Source: Draconibacterium sp. (lineage in GTDB: Bacteria; Bacteroidota; Bacteroidia; Bacteroidales; Prolixibacteraceae). Taken from it: 8,412 nucleotides of DNA. The notes below the pieces were generated by a model that saw only the letters and a list, made by a program, of their open reading frames with translations, had not been told where the DNA came from and did no database searches. Both the position numbers and the translations under genes were made by a program. Within the stretch, counting starts at the first letter, position 1, and each line of letters begins with the position of its first letter. Below are positions 1 through 6,342 of this stretch, piece by piece. The DNA lies in contig WGCT01000060.1 of the NCBI GenBank assembly GCA_015493625.1, positions 1 to 8,412 of the forward strand, given 5' to 3'.

Positions 1-6
1 AATTTT

Positions 7-36
7 AAAAACGGGTTTCTATTGAAACCCGTTTTT
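7..36 (+). terminator. Rho-independent terminator of an upstream gene
   Basis: A perfect 13-bp inverted repeat (7-19 with 24-36) encloses a TATT loop. Its core is ACGGGTTTC / GAAACCCGT, and the 3' arm runs into TTTTTT. This is a classic intrinsic terminator for + strand transcription. The arms begin with AAAAA, so the - strand also has a T run and the site could act in both directions. It most likely ends a gene lying left of the window and separates it from the peptidase that begins 25 bases later. Confidence 0.85.
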
Positions 37-61
37 TCTGCACCTGATTTTTCTTTTGAGA

Positions 62-1987
62 ATGAAAAAGTTTCTACTCACAATGGCGTCTTTTTGTGTT
101 GCAATATTGGGTTTTGCACAAAAACCTGATGTGCAATTTATCGATAAAATGGCATTTCAGGAACAGAAAAGTGTGAAAAGCAAACTGGCTTTTGTTGAAA
201 GTGTGAATTATAACGAAACTGACTTTGTTTATCAGCGAATGGAGTGGGAGATAAACCCCGATACGCTTTTTGTGAAAGGGGAAATTACCACATTTTTCAA
301 AAGTAAAATTCAAAATCTTGATAAAGTAGAATTCGACCTTCATCAGAAATTAACTGTCGATTCAGTAATCCAAAACAGTAAAAAAGTTGCTTTCTCTCAT
401 ATTCAAAATAAGTTAACCGTAACATTGTCCGAAACAGTAAATAGTGAGCAACTCGATTCGGTTTCAGTGTATTATCATGGTGTTCCTCCCGATACAAAAT
501 CGGGTGCATTTACCAAAACAGTGCACAATGAAGTGCCAAATATCTGGACGCTTTCGGAGCCGTACGGAGCAATGGAGTGGTGGCCGTGTAAGCAGTCGCT
601 TGCCGATAAAATCGATTCAATCGACATTATTGTTACTTCTCCCGAAAAATTTATTACGGCAGCTAACGGCATTCTGATTTCGGAAAACGTTAGCAACGGA
701 AAACGAACGATGCACTGGAAACACCGGTTCCCAATTGCAACCTATTTAATTGCCGTTTCGGTTACAAATTACTCGCGTTATTCCAATTTTCTGGAACTTG
801 GCGACGGGCGAAAAATAGAAATTCTAAATTATGTTTATCCTGAAGATTTAGAAGAAACGCAGCAAAAAACTCCTGTTACTACCGATGTAATTGCATTGTA
901 TAACCAATTAATTGGCGAATATCCGTTTGCAACCGAAAAATACGGGCACGCCCAATTTGGGTGGGGTGGAGGAATGGAGCATCAGACCGTGAGTTTTATG
1001 GGAGGTTTTAACTTCGATTTAATTGCTCACGAATTGGCTCATCAGTGGTTTGGCGATTACATTACACTGGGCAGCTGGCACGACATTTGGCTTAACGAAG
1101 GGTTTGCCACTTACCTTACCGGACTTTCGTACGAGCATTTGCTCGATGGTGTTTGGTGGCCCGTTTGGAAGCGTGCAAATGTGGAAAATATTTTAAAGAA
1201 ACCGGGAGGATCGGTGTATGTAAAAGATACTACAAAAATAGGCGATATTTTTAGTGGCCGGCTTTCGTACTCGAAAGGTGCCTATATTTTACACATGTTA
1301 CGGTTTGTTTTGGGCGAAGAGAATTTTTTTCGAGGATTAAAGAGTTACTTTAACGACCCCCTCATTGCAAATGGTTTTGCGCGTACCAGCCAGTTTGTAA
1401 AACATATGGAAACTGCCGGCGATACAACTCTAACCGAGTTTTTTAACGATTGGTTTTACGGCGAAGGTTATCCGGTTTATTCGGCAACTTTCTTGCCTGC
1501 CGAAGCAAATTCAACAAAGGTAATTTTGTCGCAAATCCCGTCGCATCAGTCGGTTAATTTTTTCGAAATGCCTGTTCCTGTTCGGGTTTATAATTTCACA
1601 AAAACCGATTCGGCCGATTTTATATTAACAAACACTAAAAACAATCAAGAGTTTGTCATTCATCCAAATTTTAAAGTTGCCGACCTTAAAATAGACCCCG
1701 AACTTTGGCTTGTTTCCAAAACCGATAAAATTGTAAAATCTGAAACGCAGTTCAACTTCAATAAAATGGTGGTGTACCCAAATCCTTTTACCAATTCTGT
1801 TTCAATACGAACTGCCAAAAATAGCGAGATTATAACAACCGAAATTGTTTCAGTAGATGGCTTGCTTCTGAAAAAAACGGAGGGAAACAACCGGAATATT
1901 GACTTGTCAACTCTTCCCCGAGGAGTGTATATTATTCGGATTTGTACTAAAAGCAGCCATTTCGAACAGCAAATAGTTAAACAGTAA
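62..1987 (+). CDS. Secreted M1-family zinc aminopeptidase with T9SS sorting domain
   Basis: This is a gluzincin metallopeptidase of family M1, predicted to remove N-terminal residues from peptides outside the cytoplasm. Numbering is from the ATG at 62 (641 aa). A TTG two codons upstream (56) is open too, but the ATG directly precedes the MKKFLL signal-peptide start and is preferred. Residues 1-20 form a signal peptide ending near GFAQ. The N-terminal beta domain carries the EWWPCKQSL segment common in M1 enzymes. The exopeptidase motif is GGMEH (303-307, Glu306) in place of the classical GAMEN. The zinc site is HELAH (323-327), with the third ligand Glu346 in NEG, giving the full HExxH-x18-E. 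Tyr403 in SYSKGA fits the transition-state tyrosine. Residues from about 569 (VYPNPF) to the end form a type A T9SS C-terminal sorting domain, so the enzyme should cross the outer membrane and be released or surface-anchored. All expected catalytic residues are present. No promoter was recognised; the gene lies just after a terminator. Confidence 0.95.
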   Translation: MKKFLLTMASFCVAILGFAQKPDVQFIDKMAFQEQKSVKSKLAFVESVNYNETDFVYQRMEWEINPDTLFVKGEITTFFKSKIQNLDKVEFDLHQKLTVDSVIQNSKKVAFSHIQNKLTVTLSETVNSEQLDSVSVYYHGVPPDTKSGAFTKTVHNEVPNIWTLSEPYGAMEWWPCKQSLADKIDSIDIIVTSPEKFITAANGILISENVSNGKRTMHWKHRFPIATYLIAVSVTNYSRYSNFLELGDGRKIEILNYVYPEDLEETQQKTPVTTDVIALYNQLIGEYPFATEKYGHAQFGWGGGMEHQTVSFMGGFNFDLIAHELAHQWFGDYITLGSWHDIWLNEGFATYLTGLSYEHLLDGVWWPVWKRANVENILKKPGGSVYVKDTTKIGDIFSGRLSYSKGAYILHMLRFVLGEENFFRGLKSYFNDPLIANGFARTSQFVKHMETAGDTTLTEFFNDWFYGEGYPVYSATFLPAEANSTKVILSQIPSHQSVNFFEMPVPVRVYNFTKTDSADFILTNTKNNQEFVIHPNFKVADLKIDPELWLVSKTDKIVKSETQFNFNKMVVYPNPFTNSVSIRTAKNSEIITTEIVSVDGLLLKKTEGNNRNIDLSTLPRGVYIIRICTKSSHFEQQIVKQ

Positions 1988-2015
1988 GGTTCTTAACAAT
2001 TTCTAAATCCCGGTT

Positions 2016-2045
2016 TTTGTATTCTGTAAAATCAGATTACTTTTG
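2016..2045 (+). promoter_or_regulatory. Bacteroidetes-type promoter of the yhbP-like gene
   Basis: TTTG at 2016-2019 is followed after 18 bases by TACTTTTG at 2038-2045, an exact match to the Bacteroidetes -7 consensus TAnnTTTG. Transcription would start near 2052, leaving a leader of only about 10 bases before the ATG at 2063. This assignment rests on pattern match and position alone. Confidence 0.6.
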
Positions 2046-2062
2046 GCACATAATTTTTAGTT

Positions 2063-2509
2063 ATGCAAAATCCTGAGAAACGTATTGTCGATTTTATTAA
2101 CGAGCACCATGTTTTAACCCTGGCAACTTCGGTTGAAAATAGCCCGTGGTGTGCCAACTGTTTTTATACTTATCTTGAAGACGAAAACTGTTTTGTTTTT
2201 ACGTCCGACGAGGAGACTAAACATGTTCAGGACGTTTTGGCCAATTCGAATGTGGCCGGTAGTGTGGTGTTAGAGACAAATACCGTCGGTAAAATTCAGG
2301 GAATTCAGTTTGCCGGAACCATGCAAAAACCTACAAAGTCGCTTGCCACAATAGCAAAAAAAGCTTACCTGAAAAAGTTCCCTTTTGCCGTTTTAATGAA
2401 AACCTCGCTTTGGATACTGAACCCTGAGATAATTAAAATGACTGATAATCGTTTGGGATTCGGGAAAAAGTTAGTTTGGCGAAAAGCTAAATATTCTCAA
2501 TCCAGATAA
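2063..2509 (+). CDS. yhbP: YhbP/UPF0306-family FMN-binding split-barrel-like protein
   Basis: This small cytoplasmic protein of 148 aa is close to the 147 aa of E. coli YhbP, a UPF0306 member with the pyridoxamine-5'-phosphate-oxidase-like split-barrel fold. Matches to YhbP as I recall it run along the whole length: HHVLTLAT near residue 15, WCANCFY (29-35), an IQGIQFAGTM strand in the middle, a KKAYLKKFP helix, and the C-terminal IKMTDNRLGFGKKLVW block. Family proteins are thought to bind flavin, but the reaction and substrate are unknown, and no catalytic residue can be named from sequence. There is no signal peptide. The gene has its own promoter-like site (2016-2045) 75 bases after the peptidase, so it is probably a single-gene unit. 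A T-rich run follows the stop (near 2521-2529) without a clear hairpin. Confidence 0.9.
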   Translation: MQNPEKRIVDFINEHHVLTLATSVENSPWCANCFYTYLEDENCFVFTSDEETKHVQDVLANSNVAGSVVLETNTVGKIQGIQFAGTMQKPTKSLATIAKKAYLKKFPFAVLMKTSLWILNPEIIKMTDNRLGFGKKLVWRKAKYSQSR

Positions 2510-2569
2510 GTGTAATTGCTCTTTTTTTTAGCCCAATACTAATTTTTTCACAATTTATCCTCAATTTAT

Positions 2570-2599
2570 TTTGCAGTTTACATTGCTTTTGTATTTTCG
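2570..2599 (+). promoter_or_regulatory. Bacteroidetes-type promoter of the regulator-receptor unit
   Basis: TTTG at 2570-2573 is separated by 18 bases from TATTTTCG at 2592-2599, a one-mismatch form of TAnnTTTG. The spacing equals that of the promoter upstream of the yhbP-like gene. Initiation would fall near 2606, inside the palindrome at 2595-2609 and about 20 bases before the regulator ATG (2628). No comparable -7 element was found in the 56 bases before the receptor gene, so this promoter probably serves both genes. Confidence 0.5.
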
Positions 2600-2609
2600 T
2601 GCCACGAAA
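2595..2609. promoter_or_regulatory. 15-bp palindrome over the -7 element and start region (putative operator)
   Basis: TTTCGTG-C-CACGAAA is a perfect 7-bp inverted repeat around one central base. It overlaps the end of the proposed -7 element (2592-2599) and the expected transcription start. A protein bound here would block RNA polymerase, and the adjacent gene encodes a ribbon-helix-helix DNA-binding protein, so autoregulation is a natural inference. The stem is too tight to be a good RNA hairpin and no T run follows, so a terminator is unlikely. Confidence 0.45.
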
Positions 2610-2626
2610 TAAAAAATAAGTAACAC
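2603..2626 (+). promoter_or_regulatory. Shared motif CACGAA-N10-AGTAACAC, copy 1 (before the regulator)
   Basis: CACGAA (2603-2608), a 10-base A/T-only spacer and AGTAACAC (2619-2626) end one base before the regulator ATG. The same two blocks with the same spacing recur at 3052-3075 before the receptor gene. The left block is also the right arm of the palindrome at 2595-2609. A binding site for the encoded regulator is the favoured reading. A translational leader element is the alternative. Confidence 0.4.
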
Positions 2627-2627
2627 T

Positions 2628-3029
2628 ATGTCTGTTTCACGATTTGGCGTTTCGCTCGACGAAGAGCTTTTAAAAGAACTCGATAAGTACGTTGCAGAAA
2701 ATGCTTTTACAAATCGCTCGCAGGCCATACGTTTTTTAATTGAAAAGAATATGGCCGAAGAGAAATGGAAATGCAACAATATTGTTGCAGGTGCTATTAT
2801 TTTGGTTTTTAATAATGCAAAAAAAGAAATTGCGAAAAAATCTGCCGATATACAGTTGGAGTACAGCGATGTGATTTTGTCTACTCAGAGCTTTTTTTTA
2901 AACGAAATTAATCTGATGCAAATAATTGCAGTAAAAGGACCTTCGGTAAAACTCACAGAAGTTTCGGATAAGTTAATAGGAATTAAAGGAATTAAACATG
3001 GAAAATTAATTATGGGCAGAGCAGAATAG
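2628..3029 (+). CDS. NikR/CopG-family ribbon-helix-helix regulator lacking the nickel ligands
   Basis: The 133-aa length equals that of E. coli NikR. Residues 1-45 form a ribbon-helix-helix DNA-binding domain: the strand SRFGVSLDE, a helix, then NRSQAIRFLIEKNM (29-42), matching NNRSEAIRDIL of NikR. Residues about 50-133 fit the ACT-like C-terminal domain, with IAVKGP (100-105) and IKHGKL (122-127) at the places of NikR's IAVLKGD and VRHGHL. An ungapped alignment to E. coli NikR places Leu77, Ser88, Phe90 and Leu96 at the nickel ligands His76, His87, His89 and Cys95, so the high-affinity nickel site is absent. The only Cys is Cys49, in the linker. The role is inferred as a DNA-binding regulator of itself and of the TonB-dependent receptor that begins 56 bases downstream. 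The effector is unknown. Family assignment is firm; calling it a nickel sensor would not be justified. Confidence 0.85.
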   Translation: MSVSRFGVSLDEELLKELDKYVAENAFTNRSQAIRFLIEKNMAEEKWKCNNIVAGAIILVFNNAKKEIAKKSADIQLEYSDVILSTQSFFLNEINLMQIIAVKGPSVKLTEVSDKLIGIKGIKHGKLIMGRAE

Positions 3030-3046
3030 TTTTTTTTTGCCCAATA

Positions 3047-3079
3047 AGTAACACGAATAAAATTAATAGTAACACGAAT
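3047..3079 (+). repeat. Direct repeats AGTAACACGAAT with shared motif copy 2 (before the receptor)
   Basis: The 12-base unit AGTAACACGAAT occurs exactly twice, at 3047-3058 and 3068-3079, with starts 21 bases apart, close to two helical turns. Bases 3052-3075 reproduce the CACGAA-N10-AGTAACAC arrangement found directly before the regulator gene. In addition, AATAAGTAACAC is identical at 2615-2626 and 3043-3054. The receptor ATG follows at 3086. Binding on this face could control receptor expression separately from the regulator, although no separate promoter was seen here. Confidence 0.5.
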
Positions 3080-3085
3080 TGACCT

Positions 3086-4930
3086 ATGAATCAAATTATT
3101 AAACTTAAAACCCCTCTGTTTTTATTGCTCATTTTATTTTCGAATGTGCTGGCTGCACAATTCAGTTTAACAACTGATACCATAAAAATAGATGAGGTAG
3201 TTGTAACCGGAACGCCGGTAAAAGTAAACCGTAACAATGTTCCAATGGCAGTTTCAGTTGTTAATCGCTCGCAAATCGAGGAGTCGGACGAGTCGGCAAT
3301 TTTGCCCATTTTAAATGGCCGCGTTCCCGGTCTTTTTGTGACCGAGCGAGGTGTTACCGGATTCGGCGTGGCAAAAGGGTCGGCCGGACAAATATCGATT
3401 CGGGGAATTGGAGGAAATCCAACCACCGGTGTTTTAATGCTTATCGACGGGCATCCGCAATTTATGGGAATTATGGGGCATCCGCTTCCCGATTCGTATG
3501 TTGCTTCCGATGTTGAACGTGTGGAGGTAATTCGTGGACCGGCCTCAGTGCTTTATGGTTCGAATGCTATGGGAGGTGTAATTAATATCATCACAAAAAA
3601 ACAGAACGCAGAGGGAGTTCATGGAAATGCCCGGCTTTCGTATGGATCGTTTAACACGCAAAAATATATGGGGGCTGTTGGTTTTAAAAAACAAAAATTT
3701 AGTGCATTTGTTTCGGGTAATCACGACCAAACCGACGGGCATCGTAGCAACTCCGATTTCAAAATAAATAATGGTTATGCAAAATTGGGGTACAATTTAA
3801 ACGACCATTTTTATGTGGCAACCGATTTTAGCTTGGCAAAGTACAATGCATCGGACCCCGGCCCCGATACGACAAATGCAAAACCCGGCGAACGAATTGA
3901 TATTTTGCGTGGCTACGGAGCAGTTTCACTGCAAAATGAATTTGAGAAAGCTTCGGGTGCAATTAAATTGTTTTACAATTTTGGAGAGCATAATATTACC
4001 GACGGATTTCATTCAACCGATAATAACTACGGTGCCAATTTGTACGAATCGCTTCATCTGTTCGAAGGAAACAGCATTACCGTGGGAGTTGATTTAACTA
4101 CTTACGGTGGATTTGCCGAAAATACAAAAGCAATGAAAGGGAAGGGAATTGTATTTGCCGATACTGCTGTTTCGGAGTTTGGAACATACGCTTTTATGCA
4201 GCAAACAGTTGCCGAAAAATTAACAGTAAATGCCGGACTGCGTTACCAAAATCACAGTGTTTATGGTGGCCAGTGGATTCCTTCGGCAGGATTTGCATTT
4301 AAAGTTGGGAAACTTACTACCTGGAAAGGTTCTGTTTCGAAAGGATTCAGAAGCCCGACAATTCGCGAACTGTTTATGTGGAATCACAACCCCGACCTTT
4401 TACCCGAAACTGTGATAAGTTACGAGACGGGAGTTTCGAAAACATTCTTTAACAACAGACTGAGTGGCGAAGTAACTGTTTATGCAGTAAATGGCGATAA
4501 TTTAATTATTAACGTGCCCATGAAGGGGTTGCAAAATAGTGGAGAGATAAATAATAAAGGTGTGGAAGTTGCTATAAATGCCGCGCCGGTAAAAAATCTC
4601 AGCTTAAATGCAACATACAGTTATATTAACATGAAAAGTCCGGTTTTTGCAACACCCGAGCATCACCTCTTTTTTAATGCAAAATACCGATTGAAAAAAT
4701 TAATGTTGATGGCAAATATTCAGCAGGTTGCGAACCTCGATAATGACCCTTCTCCGGTTGTGAATTTAGAAAGTTATACGCTGTTAAATGCAAAAATATC
4801 ATACAATATAACGCGTAATTTCAAACTATATGTAAGTGGAGAGAACCTCACCGGTGCAAACTATCAGGTAAACAGATATTATACTATGCCAAAAACTACT
4901 GTTTTTGCTGGGGTTAACTTTGTTTTTTAG
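3086..4930 (+). CDS. TonB-dependent outer-membrane receptor (probable metal or metal-complex uptake)
   Basis: This 614-aa ligand-gated outer-membrane channel is energised by TonB-ExbBD. Residues 1-24 form a signal peptide (hydrophobic LFLLLILF core, end near LAAQ). A TonB box, IDEVVVTG (35-42), follows. The plug domain covers about 48-172 and contains RVPGLFVTERG, ISIRGIGG, IDGHP and the signature VERVEVIRGPASVLYGSNA ending in GGVINIITKK. The rest is a roughly 440-residue beta barrel closing with Phe (FAGVNFVF), as usual for such proteins. It lacks the N-terminal carboxypeptidase-regulatory-like domain of the large SusC type, and no SusD partner is nearby. The size is like BtuB and metal or siderophore receptors. 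The plug loop at 123-136 carries His123, Met127, Met130 and His132, which could contact a metal-containing substrate. Pairing with a NikR-type regulator supports metal-related uptake, but the substrate cannot be read from sequence. Confidence 0.93.
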   Translation: MNQIIKLKTPLFLLLILFSNVLAAQFSLTTDTIKIDEVVVTGTPVKVNRNNVPMAVSVVNRSQIEESDESAILPILNGRVPGLFVTERGVTGFGVAKGSAGQISIRGIGGNPTTGVLMLIDGHPQFMGIMGHPLPDSYVASDVERVEVIRGPASVLYGSNAMGGVINIITKKQNAEGVHGNARLSYGSFNTQKYMGAVGFKKQKFSAFVSGNHDQTDGHRSNSDFKINNGYAKLGYNLNDHFYVATDFSLAKYNASDPGPDTTNAKPGERIDILRGYGAVSLQNEFEKASGAIKLFYNFGEHNITDGFHSTDNNYGANLYESLHLFEGNSITVGVDLTTYGGFAENTKAMKGKGIVFADTAVSEFGTYAFMQQTVAEKLTVNAGLRYQNHSVYGGQWIPSAGFAFKVGKLTTWKGSVSKGFRSPTIRELFMWNHNPDLLPETVISYETGVSKTFFNNRLSGEVTVYAVNGDNLIINVPMKGLQNSGEINNKGVEVAINAAPVKNLSLNATYSYINMKSPVFATPEHHLFFNAKYRLKKLMLMANIQQVANLDNDPSPVVNLESYTLLNAKISYNITRNFKLYVSGENLTGANYQVNRYYTMPKTTVFAGVNFVF

Positions 4931-5051
4931 AAGAATATACAACTGAGATTGCTAAAACCATAATTCATAAAACATTACCAAGGGGTTTCAATGTAAACTC
5001 AAACGTTGTATTTTCCACAGCTTTTTAAATCGATTCTTTAAACGACTTCAT

Positions 5052-5079
5052 AAAAAACCCCGGAGCCTCTGCTCCGGGG
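5052..5079 (-). terminator. GC-rich hairpin, terminator-like on the - strand
   Basis: CCCCGGAGC (5058-5066) and GCTCCGGGG (5071-5079) pair perfectly over 9 bp around a CTCT loop. On the - strand the stem is followed directly by TTTTTT (complement of 5052-5057), the layout of an intrinsic terminator. On the + strand it is followed by AAAACC, so it lacks a U tract in that direction. No - strand gene was found to the right before the + strand gene at 5465. It may therefore stop antisense transcription toward the receptor gene, protect the 3' end of the receptor mRNA, or belong to an unrecognised leader. Confidence 0.45.
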
Positions 5080-5212
5080 AAAACCAAAAATCAACTAACC
5101 TTAAACCTTCCGGCAATATGTAGTGGTTGCAAACACTTTGCAAAACATTTAATTATTTGGTTGAACAAACAAATGCCGGTTTAATTATTGAAGAAACAAC
5201 CCTGCCCAACCA

Positions 5213-5230
5213 ACCGTTTCGAAAAACGGT
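5213..5230. repeat. Small inverted repeat in the intergenic gap
   Basis: ACCGTTT (5213-5219) and AAACGGT (5224-5230) form a perfect 7-bp stem around a CGAA loop. No T run follows on either strand, so a terminator is not supported. It could be part of a non-coding transcript or a protein-binding site; nothing in the sequence decides between them. Confidence 0.3.
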
Positions 5231-5464
5231 AAATATTCAGCAAATATTTTTATTGTTACAATCAAAATCAACAACAATTCTAAATCATTATTTGTTCACA
5301 AGAAGTTTTATTTACAAAAAAATAAAGTCGAAACCCTTAAATTCTCTTAGCTAAATCCTATCTAAATTAGTTTAGTCATAAAAAGTATCTATATCGATAA
5401 AAAAGAAGAACAATTCTATACTAAGAACTGTTATATGAACAAGTAAAATCTAAAAAATAAAATT

Positions 5465-6298
5465 ATGACTAAAAAATCGTATCAAATTTTAATGCTTTTG
5501 GTTATTAGCATTTTTTATACGTTAACCGTGAGTGCACAAAACGATATTATTTTAAAAACCAATGGAGACGAGATGGAAGGGAAAGTTATTAAGATGAATA
5601 AAACTGATCTTCAGTTTGTATATAAGGGTGAAAGCATTGAATACACAGTTAATAAAGCCGATATTGAGAAGATAACTTTTGCATCGGGGCGAATTGAGTT
5701 TTTCAATAAAAAAGAGGGAAGCCCTGCAAACCCAAATCTTGGAAACCATCATAATAAAGTGGCGATTTTACCATTCGGATACATTAAAGATCAGGAGACA
5801 AGCAATCCCACAATGACAAAAAAGATACAGCAGGAAACCTACACAATTTTTAAAAAATATGCAGTATCGTTAACTTATCAAGACCCGTTTACAACCAATG
5901 CACTACTGGCAAAGGCGGGCATTAACAATAATAATATTGAGGGATATACAATGGGTGAAATTTGTAATATTCTGGGTGTAGAATACGTTGTGCAGGGGTT
6001 GGTTTCCATTGAAAGATCGAATGTTACAAATTACAACAATACCTACTCTACACATAAAAGTGATGGTGCGTCGAAAAACAAAGCAGTTGGCGATGTATGG
6101 AATACAAAAAGCAGTAGTAACCACTCTTCCATGAGTACTTCAACGCAAAACTACTCGACCAATATTACCATGAATGTTTTTAACGACAAAGGAGATAACA
6201 TTTTTACAAAAGAGCATTCTTCGTTTTGGCAAACACAGGATGCATACCAAATTACTTTAAATTACCTTGCCAAAAGAACACCTCTTTATAAGAAATAA
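5465..6298 (+). CDS. Exported protein of unknown function, possible CsgG/LpoB-like domain
   Basis: The protein has 277 aa. Residues 1-24 form a signal peptide (hydrophobic stretch then TVSAQ), with no lipobox cysteine, so a soluble periplasmic location is likely. Residues about 26-80 (DIILKTNGDEMEGKVIKM through INKADIEKITF-like strands) resemble a small beta-barrel module often seen at the N terminus of Bacteroidota exported proteins. From residue 99 (VAILPFG) to about 180 (GVEYVVQGLV) the pattern of a VAxLPF strand, helices and a final GVxYVVxG strand recalls the CsgG/LpoB/TolB-N type fold. This is a weak similarity judged by eye. Residues about 185-235 are rich in Ser, Thr and Asn, likely a flexible insertion before a last strand pair. 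The upstream gap is 534 bp and the downstream neighbour is convergent, so it is probably transcribed alone. No function is assigned. Confidence 0.8.
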   Translation: MTKKSYQILMLLVISIFYTLTVSAQNDIILKTNGDEMEGKVIKMNKTDLQFVYKGESIEYTVNKADIEKITFASGRIEFFNKKEGSPANPNLGNHHNKVAILPFGYIKDQETSNPTMTKKIQQETYTIFKKYAVSLTYQDPFTTNALLAKAGINNNNIEGYTMGEICNILGVEYVVQGLVSIERSNVTNYNNTYSTHKSDGASKNKAVGDVWNTKSSSNHSSMSTSTQNYSTNITMNVFNDKGDNIFTKEHSSFWQTQDAYQITLNYLAKRTPLYKK

Positions 6299-6342
6299 GA
6301 CACTAAAGTGCTTTGTTTCAACGCTTACTGCACCCAATAAAA

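Larger units (their letters stand above)
4931..5464. other. 534-bp gap without a supported gene
   Basis: Both strands were read here and no convincing coding region was found. The longest + strand open frame (TTG at 5127 to 5354) has low-complexity composition, no recognisable family and no good start. The gap contains a GC-rich hairpin at 5058-5079 followed by an A- and C-rich, G-poor stretch to about 5107, a smaller hairpin at 5213-5230, and a very AT-rich segment leading into the next gene. No clear terminator of the receptor gene was found directly after its stop, and no strong TAnnTTTG promoter was found before the gene at 5465. Confidence 0.6.

Noticed and set aside
2628..3029. Calling the regulator a genuine nickel sensor (nikR)
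   Set aside because: Overall similarity is good but none of the four ligand positions has a His or Cys, so the name would imply a function that the sequence does not support.
3013..3043. TGGGCA / TGCCCA inverted repeat around the regulator stop codon with nine T residues
   Set aside because: The loop is 19 bases and the T run lies inside the loop, not after the stem, so it does not have terminator geometry.
5127..5354. 75-codon open frame in the intergenic gap
   Set aside because: It starts with TTG, has no family resemblance, overlaps a small hairpin (5213-5230), and the product is rich in Asn, Thr, Lys and Leu as expected from AT-rich non-coding DNA. The nearby ATG at 5118 is followed at once by TAG.
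6296..6314. Possible terminator hairpin CACT-AA-AGTG between the convergent genes
   Set aside because: The stem is only 3-4 bp with a mismatch and a wobble pair next to it, and no proper T run follows on either strand.
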